Shown piece after piece: positions 15,445 through 23,464 of a DNA stretch of 40,477 nucleotides; the first letter of the stretch is position 1, and each line of letters starts with the position of its first letter. This DNA is from RBG-16-64-13 sp963718375 (GTDB taxonomy: Bacteria; Actinomycetota; Thermoleophilia; RBG-16-64-13): the NCBI GenBank assembly GCA_963718375.1, contig CAVQZD010000011.1, forward strand, positions 1-40,477, given 5' to 3'. Below the pieces are notes generated by a model. It had not been told where the DNA came from. It was given only the letters and a program-made list of their open reading frames with translations, and did not search any database. Position numbers and translations under genes: made by a program.

Positions 15445-16590
15445 CTACGCGCCGGTATCAGCGTCGGCATCAGTACCGGACTTCTTTGACCCCCTTCTGT
15501 TGCGTTTCTTCTTCTCCTTCGGGGGCTTCTCAGCCCCTGTCAGCACCGCTGAGACGGGTTGCGTGGTCGGGTAGAAGTTCAGGAAGAGGTGCTTGACCAT
15601 CAAGGTCATGGGGACCGAGATGAGGGCTCCGATCGGGCCGAGTACCCAGGCCCAGACGAATAGCGAAAGGAAGACGGTCAAGGTGCTGAGACCCACGTTC
15701 TTGGCCATGATCCTCGGGGCGAAGATATTGTCGATGATGGTGTTCATGACGATGACTATGATTACCATCAGGGCCGCCCTGCTGAAACCAAATTCCAGAA
15801 AAGTCACGATGAATGGTGGGATGACCGACAGGATGAAGCCGATATTGGGCACAAAACTGAGGACAAAGAAGAGTAGGCCCCAGAGCAGAGCGAAGTCAGT
15901 CCCGAAGACGTAGTAGACGACGGTCACTATCACGGCCGCAAGAGCGCTCAGCCAGGCCTTAGTAAAGAGGAAGGACCGGGTGACGTCCGAGAAGTCTGCC
16001 AGAGCCTTCGCAACGTAACTCTGTCTACTAGTGGCGCCGAACAACTTCTTGGGGAAGGAGTAGACCTCGGCGATCATGAACACCACGATCAGCAACATGA
16101 GGACTACACTGGTCATCGTATTGACCAGGCTTCCGACGAATCCGGTCAGGCAGTCGAACACCTTCGGGGGACTGACGGCGCTTTCCGTCACCCCAGTGAC
16201 GTCGATGCCCTGTTCGGCGAACCAAGCGGTCGCGTCGTCGGTCATCTCCTGCAGATTCTGCTGGTAGACGGGCAGCTTCTCGTCGAGTTGTCCCAGGGAA
16301 TTGACGAAGACAAAGATGAAGAGCACGATCGCGATTACCATGGCGGCGACCATGATGGTGACCGTCGCCCAGGCGGGCACACCCTTCCGCCGCAGGTAGT
16401 GTAGTACGGGGCTGACGCCCATGACTAGGAACATAGAGAGGAAGATGGGGTTCAGTACGCTTCGCGCATAGCGCATCGAGATCAGTATGACGGATGCGCT
16501 CGCTATGGCCACCAGCAGGCCGGTCGGGGTGCCAACGATGCCGCCGTAGCGTCCGATCACACCACCTTGTTGACCGGGCTGGTTCCTCAT
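15445..16590 (-). CDS. AI-2E/PerM-family transporter, possible frameshift at the N-terminus
   Basis: The 381-residue protein has the eight-helix layout of the AI-2E exporter/PerM permease family, with the conserved FVPNIGFILSVIPP and later LGPIGALISVPMTL segments, a periplasmic-type loop (about residues 100-140), and a basic C-terminus (PPKEKKKRNRRGSKKSG). Members include AI-2 exporters and Na+/H+ antiporters; the substrate is unknown. The ATG at 16590 lacks a ribosome-binding site, and an in-frame stop lies six codons upstream. A better N-terminus, MADNEVDTPSSDEEP, begins at 16624 one frame away; removing one base from the five-base G run at 16598-16602 would join it to this gene. The true start may therefore be 16624. 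Confidence 0.87.
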   Translation of the reverse strand: MRNQPGQQGGVIGRYGGIVGTPTGLLVAIASASVILISMRYARSVLNPIFLSMFLVMGVSPVLHYLRRKGVPAWATVTIMVAAMVIAIVLFIFVFVNSLGQLDEKLPVYQQNLQEMTDDATAWFAEQGIDVTGVTESAVSPPKVFDCLTGFVGSLVNTMTSVVLMLLIVVFMIAEVYSFPKKLFGATSRQSYVAKALADFSDVTRSFLFTKAWLSALAAVIVTVVYYVFGTDFALLWGLLFFVLSFVPNIGFILSVIPPFIVTFLEFGFSRAALMVIIVIVMNTIIDNIFAPRIMAKNVGLSTLTVFLSLFVWAWVLGPIGALISVPMTLMVKHLFLNFYPTTQPVSAVLTGAEKPPKEKKKRNRRGSKKSGTDADADTGA

Positions 16591-16921
16591 CAGACGAGGG
16601 GGTGTCTACTTCGTTGTCGGCCATGCCTTGACTCTCTTCGCGTCGTACGACTTTCCGCAGCACACGAGAACAACTGAGGGCTGCGAAGCCCCAGTGCCTC
16701 CACACCCCTTGTTACCACAGAGCTCCGTGCTAAGCAAACGATCGCCACCTGGCCCAAACAGCGGAGTCTGAGCCTGTGGACACGCGGCTGTGCCGAGGGG
16801 GTTTGCGTTTGTCTCTAGCCGTGGTATGAGGAGTGAAAGAAACGCACGCTCATCGCGTGCGGAGATGCGATATGGTGGACATACTGGCAACAGAGTCCAA
16901 ACTGACGCGCAAGGAGGGAGT
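16591..16921. other. Divergent intergenic region between the AI-2E-family and HdeD-like genes
   Basis: This stretch of about 330 bases separates two divergent genes. Its left end (16591-16624) probably holds the first codons of the AI-2E-family protein in a shifted frame. The right end carries AAGGAGGG just before the HdeD-like ATG. The rest must hold the promoters of both genes, but I see no convincing -35/-10 pair, no hairpin with a T-run and no small RNA. In-frame codons upstream of 16922 do not resemble protein. Confidence 0.5.
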
Positions 16922-17464
16922 ATGGAAGATGTAGGCCGTTCTTGGGGGTGGGCGCTCGGATTCGGGTTCCTCACTCTGGTATTGGGGATCCTGGTAATGG
17001 TATGGCCCCAAGAGACTCTCAAGATCATAACCATCCTGTTCGGCATTCAGCTTCTCGTCACCGGTGTGTACAGCATCTTCAAGGGGTTCGGTCACGGCCA
17101 AGAGCATAGAGCCATGGCCTTCGTGCTGGGGCTACTTGCTCTCGTCGTAGGCATCGTCGTGCTCAAGAACGTGATAGCCACCATCGGTGTGCTGACGATC
17201 ATTCTGGGCATCTACTGGATAGTGTTCGGCGTCGTCGAGTTCATCGTGGCGGTCAGTGACTCCACCTATCCCTCGCGCGGATGGGCGATCTTCTTGTCCC
17301 TTCTCTCGGTCGTCGCCGGTATCGTGATACTGGTATGGCCGATCGAGTCTGTCACCCTCCTGGCCTGGGTGGTCGGCATATGGCTCGCGATCCTGGGTGT
17401 TCTAGAGATCGTGATGGCGTTCATGATCAAGAGTGAGATGAAGAAGGAGCTGAAGGCCGCCTAA
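16922..17464 (+). CDS. HdeD-like (DUF308) membrane protein
   Basis: The 180-residue protein has six membrane helices arranged as three similar pairs, typical of the HdeD/DUF308 family. Each pair has a LGILVMVWPQETL or VAGIVILVWPIESV type of turn, with Trp-Pro at the helix break. In enterobacteria HdeD is linked to acid resistance, but the wider family has no fixed role. The ATG at 16922 follows AAGGAGGG, so a longer frame beginning at 16790 is not used. The next gene begins 26 bases after its stop on the same strand and may be co-transcribed. Confidence 0.88.
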   Translation: MEDVGRSWGWALGFGFLTLVLGILVMVWPQETLKIITILFGIQLLVTGVYSIFKGFGHGQEHRAMAFVLGLLALVVGIVVLKNVIATIGVLTIILGIYWIVFGVVEFIVAVSDSTYPSRGWAIFLSLLSVVAGIVILVWPIESVTLLAWVVGIWLAILGVLEIVMAFMIKSEMKKELKAA

Positions 17465-17490
17465 GGCTTGGCGGTCTTCATGGTAAAGAA

Positions 17491-18933
17491 ATGAGCAAGC
17501 GTCAGGCGGCTCCAGAAGTCGAGGATCTCTCAGGACTCCGAGAGGAGTCCGTGGCCAACGCCGAGGAGGGATCGCCAGGCCCCGGGGGCCGCCTGACGCC
17601 CGCTGCAAAGTCCCGGACCTGGAGACGCACCCTAGCCTGGATCTTCCTGGTCCTGGGGTGCATCATCCTTCCCCTGGCCATCATGGGTGCTTGGGTTCGC
17701 GGCACCATCTTCGACACAAACGGGTTCGAGAGCACCTTGGGTCCTCTGGCCTCGGAGCCTGCCGTACAGAGGGTGGTCTCCGACGTCCTCACGGAGCGGG
17801 TGAGCGGTGCTCTGGCACTGGAAGACCGGCTCCAAGAGAGGTTGCCTGAAGGACTCGGCTTCATCGCTCCTGCGGTCAGTGACCGGGTGGACGATTGGAT
17901 CCACGGCCAAGTGGAGGACATAGTCGCGTCAGACCAGTTCGCCACAGTCTGGAGCAAGGCGCTGATCTTCGCCCACACGACTCTCTCGGAATTTCTCCGT
18001 GGCGAGAGCAGGGTATCGCTGGGACCGGATGGCACTGTCCAGCTAGACCTCTCGTCGGTGACCGAGCGCATCGTCACCCGACTGGAACAGGCAGGGGTAT
18101 CCTTGCCCGAGAACGCACCGTCCGTTCTCATAGACGGCCAGGTACCCTTGGTACAGGTGGAGGGGCTCGACAAGCTCTCCAGCCTCCTGACCACGCTGAA
18201 TCGTCTGTTCATCCTGCTGCCGATCTTGGCCGTGTTGTTGCTGGCAGGCTCGGTCGCCGTGGTCGATACACGCCTGCGCGCGGTGGCCAGATTAGGTTCG
18301 GGCATCATGATCAGCATGGCCGTGTTGATCGTCATCTTGGCGCTGGCTCGGCTGGGACTGATCAACCACATCAAGCAGGCAGGGTACGACGGTGAGGCCG
18401 CCCAGGCGATCTGGGGCAGGCTCACGATAGCTATGCGGGGTGCGGCTTGGGGGATGTTCCTACTCGGTCTGATCCTACTCATGTGTCCGAGGATTCTGCG
18501 CGCGCTGCGGAGCGAGCGCTTCTCCGAGTCCGCGGGGCGCGCGGCCGGAGCTGGGTGGGTGGTCAGCAAGCCGGTCGCTTGGCTCGCAGCTCACCGGACT
18601 GCGGTCGCTTCGCTGGTGCTAATCGCGGCGTTCTTGGTCATGGCGTTCTGGACCGGCGTGGGATGGGTCTCTGTGCTCGTGGTCTTCTTGATCACCGCAA
18701 TACTCGAAGTGGCGGTGCTCTTCGCGGCCAAAGCGCACGACCTTTCGGTCAAGGCTGCTGCATCCGAGCTGGAAGCGGCGCCCGCCAAGAAAGAGGCGCC
18801 CGCGACTGAAGTTGCGGTTGCGCCTAAAGCTGCGCCTGCGAAGAAGGCCACGCCTGCGAAGAAAGCTGCGCCGGCGAAGAAGGCCACGCCTACGACGACC
18901 TCGAAGGCAGGCACTAAGTCCTCGAAGTCCTAG
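17491..18933 (+). CDS. Actinobacterial multi-pass membrane protein with a histone-H1-like Lys/Ala/Pro tail
   Basis: The 480-residue protein has a membrane helix at about 47-68, a large extracytoplasmic-looking domain (about 70-235: VQRVVSDVLTERV, DDWIHGQVEDIV, SLPENAPSVLIDGQVPLVQV), and about five more helices to residue 420. The C-terminal 55 residues are repeats of AAPAKKATPAKKA type, like the lysine-rich tails of bacterial histone H1-like proteins. The helices and outer domain resemble a family of conserved integral membrane proteins in actinobacteria, without known function. The basic tail would be cytoplasmic if the helix count is right and could contact DNA or acidic phospholipids (inference). 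The start ATG 17491 has only a weak GGTAAAG before it. Confidence 0.82.
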   Translation: MSKRQAAPEVEDLSGLREESVANAEEGSPGPGGRLTPAAKSRTWRRTLAWIFLVLGCIILPLAIMGAWVRGTIFDTNGFESTLGPLASEPAVQRVVSDVLTERVSGALALEDRLQERLPEGLGFIAPAVSDRVDDWIHGQVEDIVASDQFATVWSKALIFAHTTLSEFLRGESRVSLGPDGTVQLDLSSVTERIVTRLEQAGVSLPENAPSVLIDGQVPLVQVEGLDKLSSLLTTLNRLFILLPILAVLLLAGSVAVVDTRLRAVARLGSGIMISMAVLIVILALARLGLINHIKQAGYDGEAAQAIWGRLTIAMRGAAWGMFLLGLILLMCPRILRALRSERFSESAGRAAGAGWVVSKPVAWLAAHRTAVASLVLIAAFLVMAFWTGVGWVSVLVVFLITAILEVAVLFAAKAHDLSVKAAASELEAAPAKKEAPATEVAVAPKAAPAKKATPAKKAAPAKKATPTTTSKAGTKSSKS

Positions 18934-18978
18934 TCCGCTCGTATCGCCGCCATGGCGGCGGGCATCCCCACTCCTGCG

Positions 18979-19104
18979 CTATGTGGCCGGCGGGTCCGGC
19001 GGCCACTTGAGCGGACGAGCACCATAGGCCGGGTCGCACCCTTGCTGGGCCAGGTAGTTCTTGGCGTACTCGGTCAACTCCAGACGGATGTCGTCTTCAG
19101 TGAG
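18979..19104 (-). pseudogene. Remnant of the C-terminal domain of a ClpB/ClpC (Hsp100) chaperone
   Basis: On the minus strand a 41-codon open stretch, bounded by TGA at 19107-19105 and TAG at 18981-18979, encodes a segment containing RLELTEYAKNYLAQQG and then CDPAYGARPLK. This matches the C-terminal small domain of Hsp100 proteins, whose hallmark is a 'L(T/S)xxAxxxLAxxGYDPxYGARPLKR' segment. Homology stops directly after ARPLK (a Trp replaces the Arg), and there is no start codon or upstream ATPase domain; the preceding DNA belongs to the PBP gene. It begins 36 bases behind the PBP stop. clpB often follows hspR in actinobacterial heat-shock operons, so this may be the last trace of a lost neighbour. 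Confidence 0.75.
18983..19006. terminator. Hairpin between the converging membrane-protein and PBP genes
   Basis: GTGGCC at 18983-18988 pairs with GGCCAC at 19001-19006 with further GC pairs inside. It overlaps the end of the Hsp100 remnant. A 16-base palindrome, CGCCGCCATGGCGGCG, lies nearby at 18945-18960, just after the stop of the plus-strand gene. Either could end transcription; neither has a T-run. Confidence 0.4.
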
Positions 19105-19140
19105 TCACAGCGGGGATCACCCCTGATTCACCCGGGGGTG

Positions 19141-21234
19141 TCAGGGCGAAGTGGTAGTGGTCGCCGGCGCGCTGGTGGTGGTCGTGGCAGGCGGCGGCGC
19201 GAGAGTTGTAGTGGTGCTGGGCGGCCTGAGCGTTGTAGTGGTGCTGGGCAGCTCCGTCGAAACGGGGTACGCACCGGCCGTGTAGGCACTCACGAACAGC
19301 CGGTCGTACTGCGCGGGTATGTTGGGAACCGCGAACTCTCTGGACGGATACTCTCTGTCGGCTGTGTACATGAACTTGTTCCACATCATCGCCGGGAAAC
19401 TGCCTCCAGTGACTCTGACCCCGTGCACGTTGGTCATAGGCACTTGCGCGTCCGGATCTCCCATCCACACCGCGGTGGATAGATTGGGCGTGTAGCCCAC
19501 GAACCAAGCGTCGGTCCAGTCTGAGGTGGTGCCGGTCTTGCCGGCCGCGGGTCGGCCGATAGCCGCTCTCGTGCCGGTGCCCCCCTGGACGTTGCCCACA
19601 AGCACCCGAGTAGCGTCATAGGCGACGCCCGGCGACAAGGCCTGAGTCGTCTGGGGCTTGGCTTCCCATATGATGGCGCCGTTGGCATCCCGTATGCGCA
19701 GGATGATAGTCGGCTCGATGTGCACGCCCCCATTGGCGAGGGTAGCGTACGCCGATGCCATCTCGAGCGGAGACACGCCGTACGTGAGACCACCCAGCGC
19801 GATGGCGGGGTTCATGTTGAGCTCAGAGGTGATGCCCATGCGATGGGCCACGTCGACTATGCGGGGTACGCCCACGTCCAGTGCCAACTGGGCGTACACG
19901 GTGTTGTCGCTTCGCAGCGTCGCTTGATAGAGGGTGGAAGGACCGTAGTAGTCGCCTCCATAAGTCTGGACGTCCCAGGGCTCAGGGGCGCCGGGGTAGT
20001 CGAGCTTGACGTGCGCCGAGCTGTAATAGGCATTCCAGGGGTCGATGCCCATCTCGATGGCCGCCACCAGGACAAAGGGCTTGAAAGCAGATCCAGGCTG
20101 ACGTCTGCCTTGCGACGCAAGATTGAACTTAGAGGTGTCGTAATCGTTGCCTCCCACCATGGCCACGATGTGTCCGGTGCTTGGCTCTATGCTCACGAGC
20201 GCGGCGGCTGGGTCGTTATCGCGGTTCAAAGTGGAGGATATGGCCTCCTCGGCCAATCTCTGGAAGGCAGGGTTTATAGTGGTCTCGACCCGCAGTCCGC
20301 CCTTGAACACGCGCTCGGCGCCGTACATGTCGATGAGCTGCTTGCGCACATATGCCACGACGTAAGGCTCCTGCACCTGAACGTACGGTGAGTAAGGGGC
20401 TAGGGTCAAAGGCTCGGTCATGGCCTGCTGATATTCCGTGACCGTGATATAGCCGAGTTCCTGCATCTTCTGCAGCACGACGTCACGACGCTCCAGTGCC
20501 AGATCGGGGTGGCGCCGCGGCGAGTACCCATTGGGACGCTGGGGTAGTCCGGCCAGGAGAGCCGCCTCAGCTATGGTCAGCTCCTTCGGCTCCTTGTTGA
20601 AATATGTCCTGGAGGCAGCCTCGACGCCGTACGCCGTGGAGCCGAAATACACCGTGTTCAAGTACATGTCCAGGATCTCGTTCTTGGAGTACTTGTGTTC
20701 CAACTGAAGCGCCAGCATCATCTCGTTGAACTTGCGAGTGAGGGTCATCTCCCTGCGGTTGAGGTAGATGTTGCCGACCAGTTGCATAGTGATCGTGGAG
20801 AAGCCCTGGGAGATCTCTTGGCTTTGCAGGTTGGCCGCCACGGCACGGAAGATGCCTTCTGCGTCCACGCCGGCATGCTCATAGAAGCGTTCGTCCTCGA
20901 TGGCAACGACCGCATAGCGCAAAATATCGGGAATCTGGTCGCTCTTTATCACTGTACGGTTCTGCTCATCATGCAGATAGGCGAGCAGAGTGCCGTCGGC
21001 GGCATGGATCTCGGTGGTCTGGGCCAGATTGATGCTGGCCTGCGCCTCGAGCGAAGGGGCCGATTCGCTGACGGCGTCTACCGTCTTCGCGCCGAGAAGG
21101 AACACGCCGGCCATGGTCGCCGCCACGATAAGGGGCACTATGATGACGACGGCGAGAATGAACCTCGTGCGTCGCCGGGAGCGCGCCCGGGCGCGCCGCC
21201 TGCGGGTATTGCGTCTCTCGCGACCGACTTTCAC
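19141..21234 (-). CDS. Class A penicillin-binding protein (bifunctional transglycosylase/transpeptidase)
   Basis: The 697-residue enzyme polymerises and cross-links peptidoglycan. A very basic cytoplasmic start (RRNTRRRRARARSRRR) precedes one membrane helix (about 25-48). The GT51 domain shows E113-D-E-R-F-Y-E-H and STITMQLVGNIYLN; the transpeptidase domain has S382-A-F-K385 (active-site serine), the SDN motif and GKTGTTSDW. The C-terminus is a Thr/Pro-rich tail (about 40 residues). The start GTG 21234 is chosen because GGAGG lies four bases upstream; an ATG at 21261 in the same frame lacks such a site, and longer frames would run into the dnaK promoter. It is transcribed divergently from dnaK, with the Hsp100 remnant behind it. 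Confidence 0.93.
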   Translation of the reverse strand: MKVGRERRNTRRRRARARSRRRTRFILAVVIIVPLIVAATMAGVFLLGAKTVDAVSESAPSLEAQASINLAQTTEIHAADGTLLAYLHDEQNRTVIKSDQIPDILRYAVVAIEDERFYEHAGVDAEGIFRAVAANLQSQEISQGFSTITMQLVGNIYLNRREMTLTRKFNEMMLALQLEHKYSKNEILDMYLNTVYFGSTAYGVEAASRTYFNKEPKELTIAEAALLAGLPQRPNGYSPRRHPDLALERRDVVLQKMQELGYITVTEYQQAMTEPLTLAPYSPYVQVQEPYVVAYVRKQLIDMYGAERVFKGGLRVETTINPAFQRLAEEAISSTLNRDNDPAAALVSIEPSTGHIVAMVGGNDYDTSKFNLASQGRRQPGSAFKPFVLVAAIEMGIDPWNAYYSSAHVKLDYPGAPEPWDVQTYGGDYYGPSTLYQATLRSDNTVYAQLALDVGVPRIVDVAHRMGITSELNMNPAIALGGLTYGVSPLEMASAYATLANGGVHIEPTIILRIRDANGAIIWEAKPQTTQALSPGVAYDATRVLVGNVQGGTGTRAAIGRPAAGKTGTTSDWTDAWFVGYTPNLSTAVWMGDPDAQVPMTNVHGVRVTGGSFPAMMWNKFMYTADREYPSREFAVPNIPAQYDRLFVSAYTAGAYPVSTELPSTTTTLRPPSTTTTLAPPPATTTTSAPATTTTSP

Positions 21235-21354
21235 ATGTCCTCCGGGTGTTCGACCAGTCATAGCCCAAGCTTCGCCGTTGGTGAGACGGACTGAAACCAC
21301 AGACGTATTGTACGCCCGGTGCGTTTCCTCCTGCCTATGGAAGTATGTGTCAGA

Positions 21355-21375
21355 CTTGACAACCACCGACTCAGA
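21355..21375 (+). promoter_or_regulatory. HAIR-like HspR operator over the dnaK promoter
   Basis: CTTGACA-N7-ACTCAGA matches the HspR-associated inverted repeat CTTGAGT-N7-ACTCAAG at 10 of 14 positions with the exact seven-base spacer. It overlaps the -35 hexamer and part of the promoter spacer, so bound HspR would block RNA polymerase. The last gene of the operon encodes HspR. Confidence 0.7.
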
Positions 21376-21384
21376 TTTTATAAT
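21356..21384 (+). promoter_or_regulatory. Consensus sigma-70-type promoter of the dnaK operon
   Basis: TTGACA at 21356-21361 and TATAAT at 21379-21384 are both perfect consensus hexamers, 17 bases apart. Transcription should start near 21391, giving a leader of about 70 bases with a small CCCTC-GTAT-GAGGG hairpin (21398-21411). Such a strong promoter requires repression in the absence of stress, which the overlapping HAIR-like element provides. Confidence 0.85.
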
Positions 21385-21461
21385 GCCCGCATAGTAACCC
21401 TCGTATGAGGGGATATAGCACCTACTGAAATAGGCGAGTAACAAGCTTTGGAGGAAGATCA

Positions 21462-23384
21462 ATGGGCAAGATAATCGGCATCGACTTGGGCACGACCAAC
21501 TCTGCCATGGCCGTGTTGGAGGGAGGCGAGCCGACCATCATCCCCAACGCGGAAGGCGGTCGGACGACCCCTTCGGTCGTAGCGTTCACCAAGACCGGCG
21601 AGCAACTCGTCGGCACAGTGGCCAAGCGGCAGGCAGTCACCAACCCTGAGAACACGGTCTTCTCTATCAAACGCTTCATGGGGCGCAAGTTCTCGAGCGT
21701 CAGCGAAGAGATGAAGATCGTCCCTTATAAGGTGGAGGAAGGGCCTAACAGTGACGTGAGGGTCAAGGTCAAAGACGGGCAGTTCTCGCCGCCTGAGATC
21801 TCGGCCAAGATCCTGCAAAAACTCAAGCGGGACGCCGAGGCGTTTCTGGGGACCGAAGTGACCGAAGCGGTGATAACTGTGCCGGCGTACTTCGACGATG
21901 CTCAGCGCCAGGCGACCAAAGACGCGGGCACCATCGCGGGGCTCGAGGTGAAGCGCATCGTCAATGAGCCGACCGCTGCTGCGTTGGCCTACGGTCTCGA
22001 CAAGGAGCACGAGCAGACCATCCTGGTCTTCGACTTGGGCGGTGGCACCTTTGACGTCTCCATCTTGGAGCTGGGCGAAGGCGTGTTCGAGGTCAAGTCC
22101 ACCAACGGCGACACCCATCTGGGTGGCGACAATTTCGACAAGGCCATCCTGGACTGGATAGTCGAGCAGTTTCGCAAAGAGAAGGGCGTGGACCTGAGCA
22201 AGGACCGCCAGGCCCTGCAGCGTCTGTATGAGGCGGCCGAGAAGGCCAAGGTCGAGCTCTCCTCGATGATGGAGACCACCATCAACCAGCCGTTCATCAC
22301 CATGGATCAGAGCGGCCCCTTGCACCTGGAGATGACGCTCACGCGGGCCAAGCTCGAAGAGCTCACACGCGACCTGCTGGATCGCGTGGTGGCTCCCACC
22401 AAGCAGGCAATGGGCGACGCCAACCTCAAGAACGGTGACATCGACCAGGTGATCCTGGTAGGTGGCATGACCCGAATGCCGGCGGTGGTAGAGAAGGTCC
22501 GCGAGCTCACCGGCAAGGAGCCGCACAAGGGCATCAATCCGGACGAGGTAGTGGCGCTAGGCGCGGCCATCCAGGGCGGTGTGCTGTCTGGAGAGGTCAA
22601 GGACATCATCCTTTTGGACGTGACCCCGCTTTCGCTGGGTATCGAGACCAAGGGGGGAGTGTTCACGCGTCTCATCGACCGCAACACCACCATCCCCACC
22701 CGCAAGAGCGAGATCTTCTCGACGGCCGACGACAATCAGCCATCGGTGGAGATCCACGTGCTGCAGGGTGAACGCGACATGGCGGCCTACAACAAGACGC
22801 TTGGCAAGTTCCAGTTGACAGGTATCCCGCCGGCACCGCGGGGTATCCCGCAGATCGAGGTGGGCTTCGACATCGACGCCAACGGCATCGTGCATGTGAC
22901 GGCCAAAGACCTTGCGACCGGCAATGAGCAGAAGATAGAGATCAAGAGCTCCAGCGGTCTGGGTGACGACGAGATCAAGAAGATGGTCCAGGACGCCGAG
23001 GTGAACGCTGAAGACGACAAGAAGAAGAAAGAGGTAATCGACGCCAAGAACCAGGCAGAGGCTATGGTGCACTCCACGCGAAGGTCGCTGAAGGAGTTCG
23101 GCGACAAGGTGGATGGCTCCACCCGCGGTGACATAGAGAACGCGATGAGCGACCTAGAAGAGGCGACAAAGGGCGACAACCTCGACCTGATCAAGAGCAG
23201 GACTGAGAAGTTGCAGGAGGCGGCCTACAAGCTCTCCGAGGCGGCCTATCAGGCGGCTCAGGGTCAGCAGGGCGGCACAAGCGGCGGTACCGACGGCGGC
23301 GCTAGCAGCGCCGGCGACGGCACGGCCGAAGACGAGGTGGTCGAAGAGGCCGACTTCGAGGTCATAGACGAAGACAACAAGTAG
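21462..23384 (+). CDS. dnaK: Chaperone protein DnaK (Hsp70)
   Basis: The 640-residue ATP-dependent chaperone has the Hsp70 N-terminal signature GIDLGTTNSAMAVLEGG, the phosphate-binding IFDVSILELG-type segment (VFDLGGGTFDVSILE), the VILVGGMTRMPAV motif, the substrate-binding domain (DVTPLSLGIETKGG) and a Gly-rich C-terminus ending in an acidic EEADFEVIDEDNK tail. The initial Met-Gly-Lys-Ile-Ile is typical of actinobacterial DnaK. GGAGG lies eight bases before the ATG. It is the first gene of the dnaK-hsp20-grpE-dnaJ-hspR operon, driven by the consensus promoter and probably repressed by HspR, whose binding in other actinobacteria is helped by DnaK. Confidence 0.98.
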   Translation: MGKIIGIDLGTTNSAMAVLEGGEPTIIPNAEGGRTTPSVVAFTKTGEQLVGTVAKRQAVTNPENTVFSIKRFMGRKFSSVSEEMKIVPYKVEEGPNSDVRVKVKDGQFSPPEISAKILQKLKRDAEAFLGTEVTEAVITVPAYFDDAQRQATKDAGTIAGLEVKRIVNEPTAAALAYGLDKEHEQTILVFDLGGGTFDVSILELGEGVFEVKSTNGDTHLGGDNFDKAILDWIVEQFRKEKGVDLSKDRQALQRLYEAAEKAKVELSSMMETTINQPFITMDQSGPLHLEMTLTRAKLEELTRDLLDRVVAPTKQAMGDANLKNGDIDQVILVGGMTRMPAVVEKVRELTGKEPHKGINPDEVVALGAAIQGGVLSGEVKDIILLDVTPLSLGIETKGGVFTRLIDRNTTIPTRKSEIFSTADDNQPSVEIHVLQGERDMAAYNKTLGKFQLTGIPPAPRGIPQIEVGFDIDANGIVHVTAKDLATGNEQKIEIKSSSGLGDDEIKKMVQDAEVNAEDDKKKKEVIDAKNQAEAMVHSTRRSLKEFGDKVDGSTRGDIENAMSDLEEATKGDNLDLIKSRTEKLQEAAYKLSEAAYQAAQGQQGGTSGGTDGGASSAGDGTAEDEVVEEADFEVIDEDNK

Positions 23385-23392
23385 TAGTACGA

Positions 23393-23415
23393 CCGGCCGC
23401 CGGGGTGGCGGCCGG
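23393..23415. other. Hairpin between dnaK and hsp20
   Basis: CCGGCCGCC at 23393-23401 pairs exactly with GGCGGCCGG at 23407-23415 around a GGGGT loop, starting nine bases after the dnaK stop. There is no T-run, so partial termination or protection of the dnaK mRNA end is more likely than full termination. Confidence 0.5.
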
Positions 23416-23464
23416 GCCGCGGGCCCAGAAGAGCGGGGCAGCGGCAAGAAAAGGAGTTAGGAGT

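Noticed and set aside
18775..18900. Tandem repeat DNA rich in GCGAAGAAGGC units
   Set aside because: Explained by the coding of the Lys/Ala/Pro tail of the membrane protein; not a CRISPR array, with no spacers of constant length.
21391..21461. RNA thermometer in the dnaK leader
   Set aside because: There are two short hairpins (CCCTC-GTAT-GAGGG and CCTA-CTGAAA-TAGG), but neither hides the GGAGG site, so thermal control is not supported.
21235..21462. N-terminal extension of the PBP up to the dnaK start
   Set aside because: It would cover the dnaK promoter and operator, and GGAGG sits just before the GTG at 21234.
21459..22526. Long open frame on the minus strand opposite dnaK
   Set aside because: It mirrors the dnaK codons, has no recognisable motifs, and overlaps a certain gene completely; long antisense frames are expected in GC-rich coding DNA.
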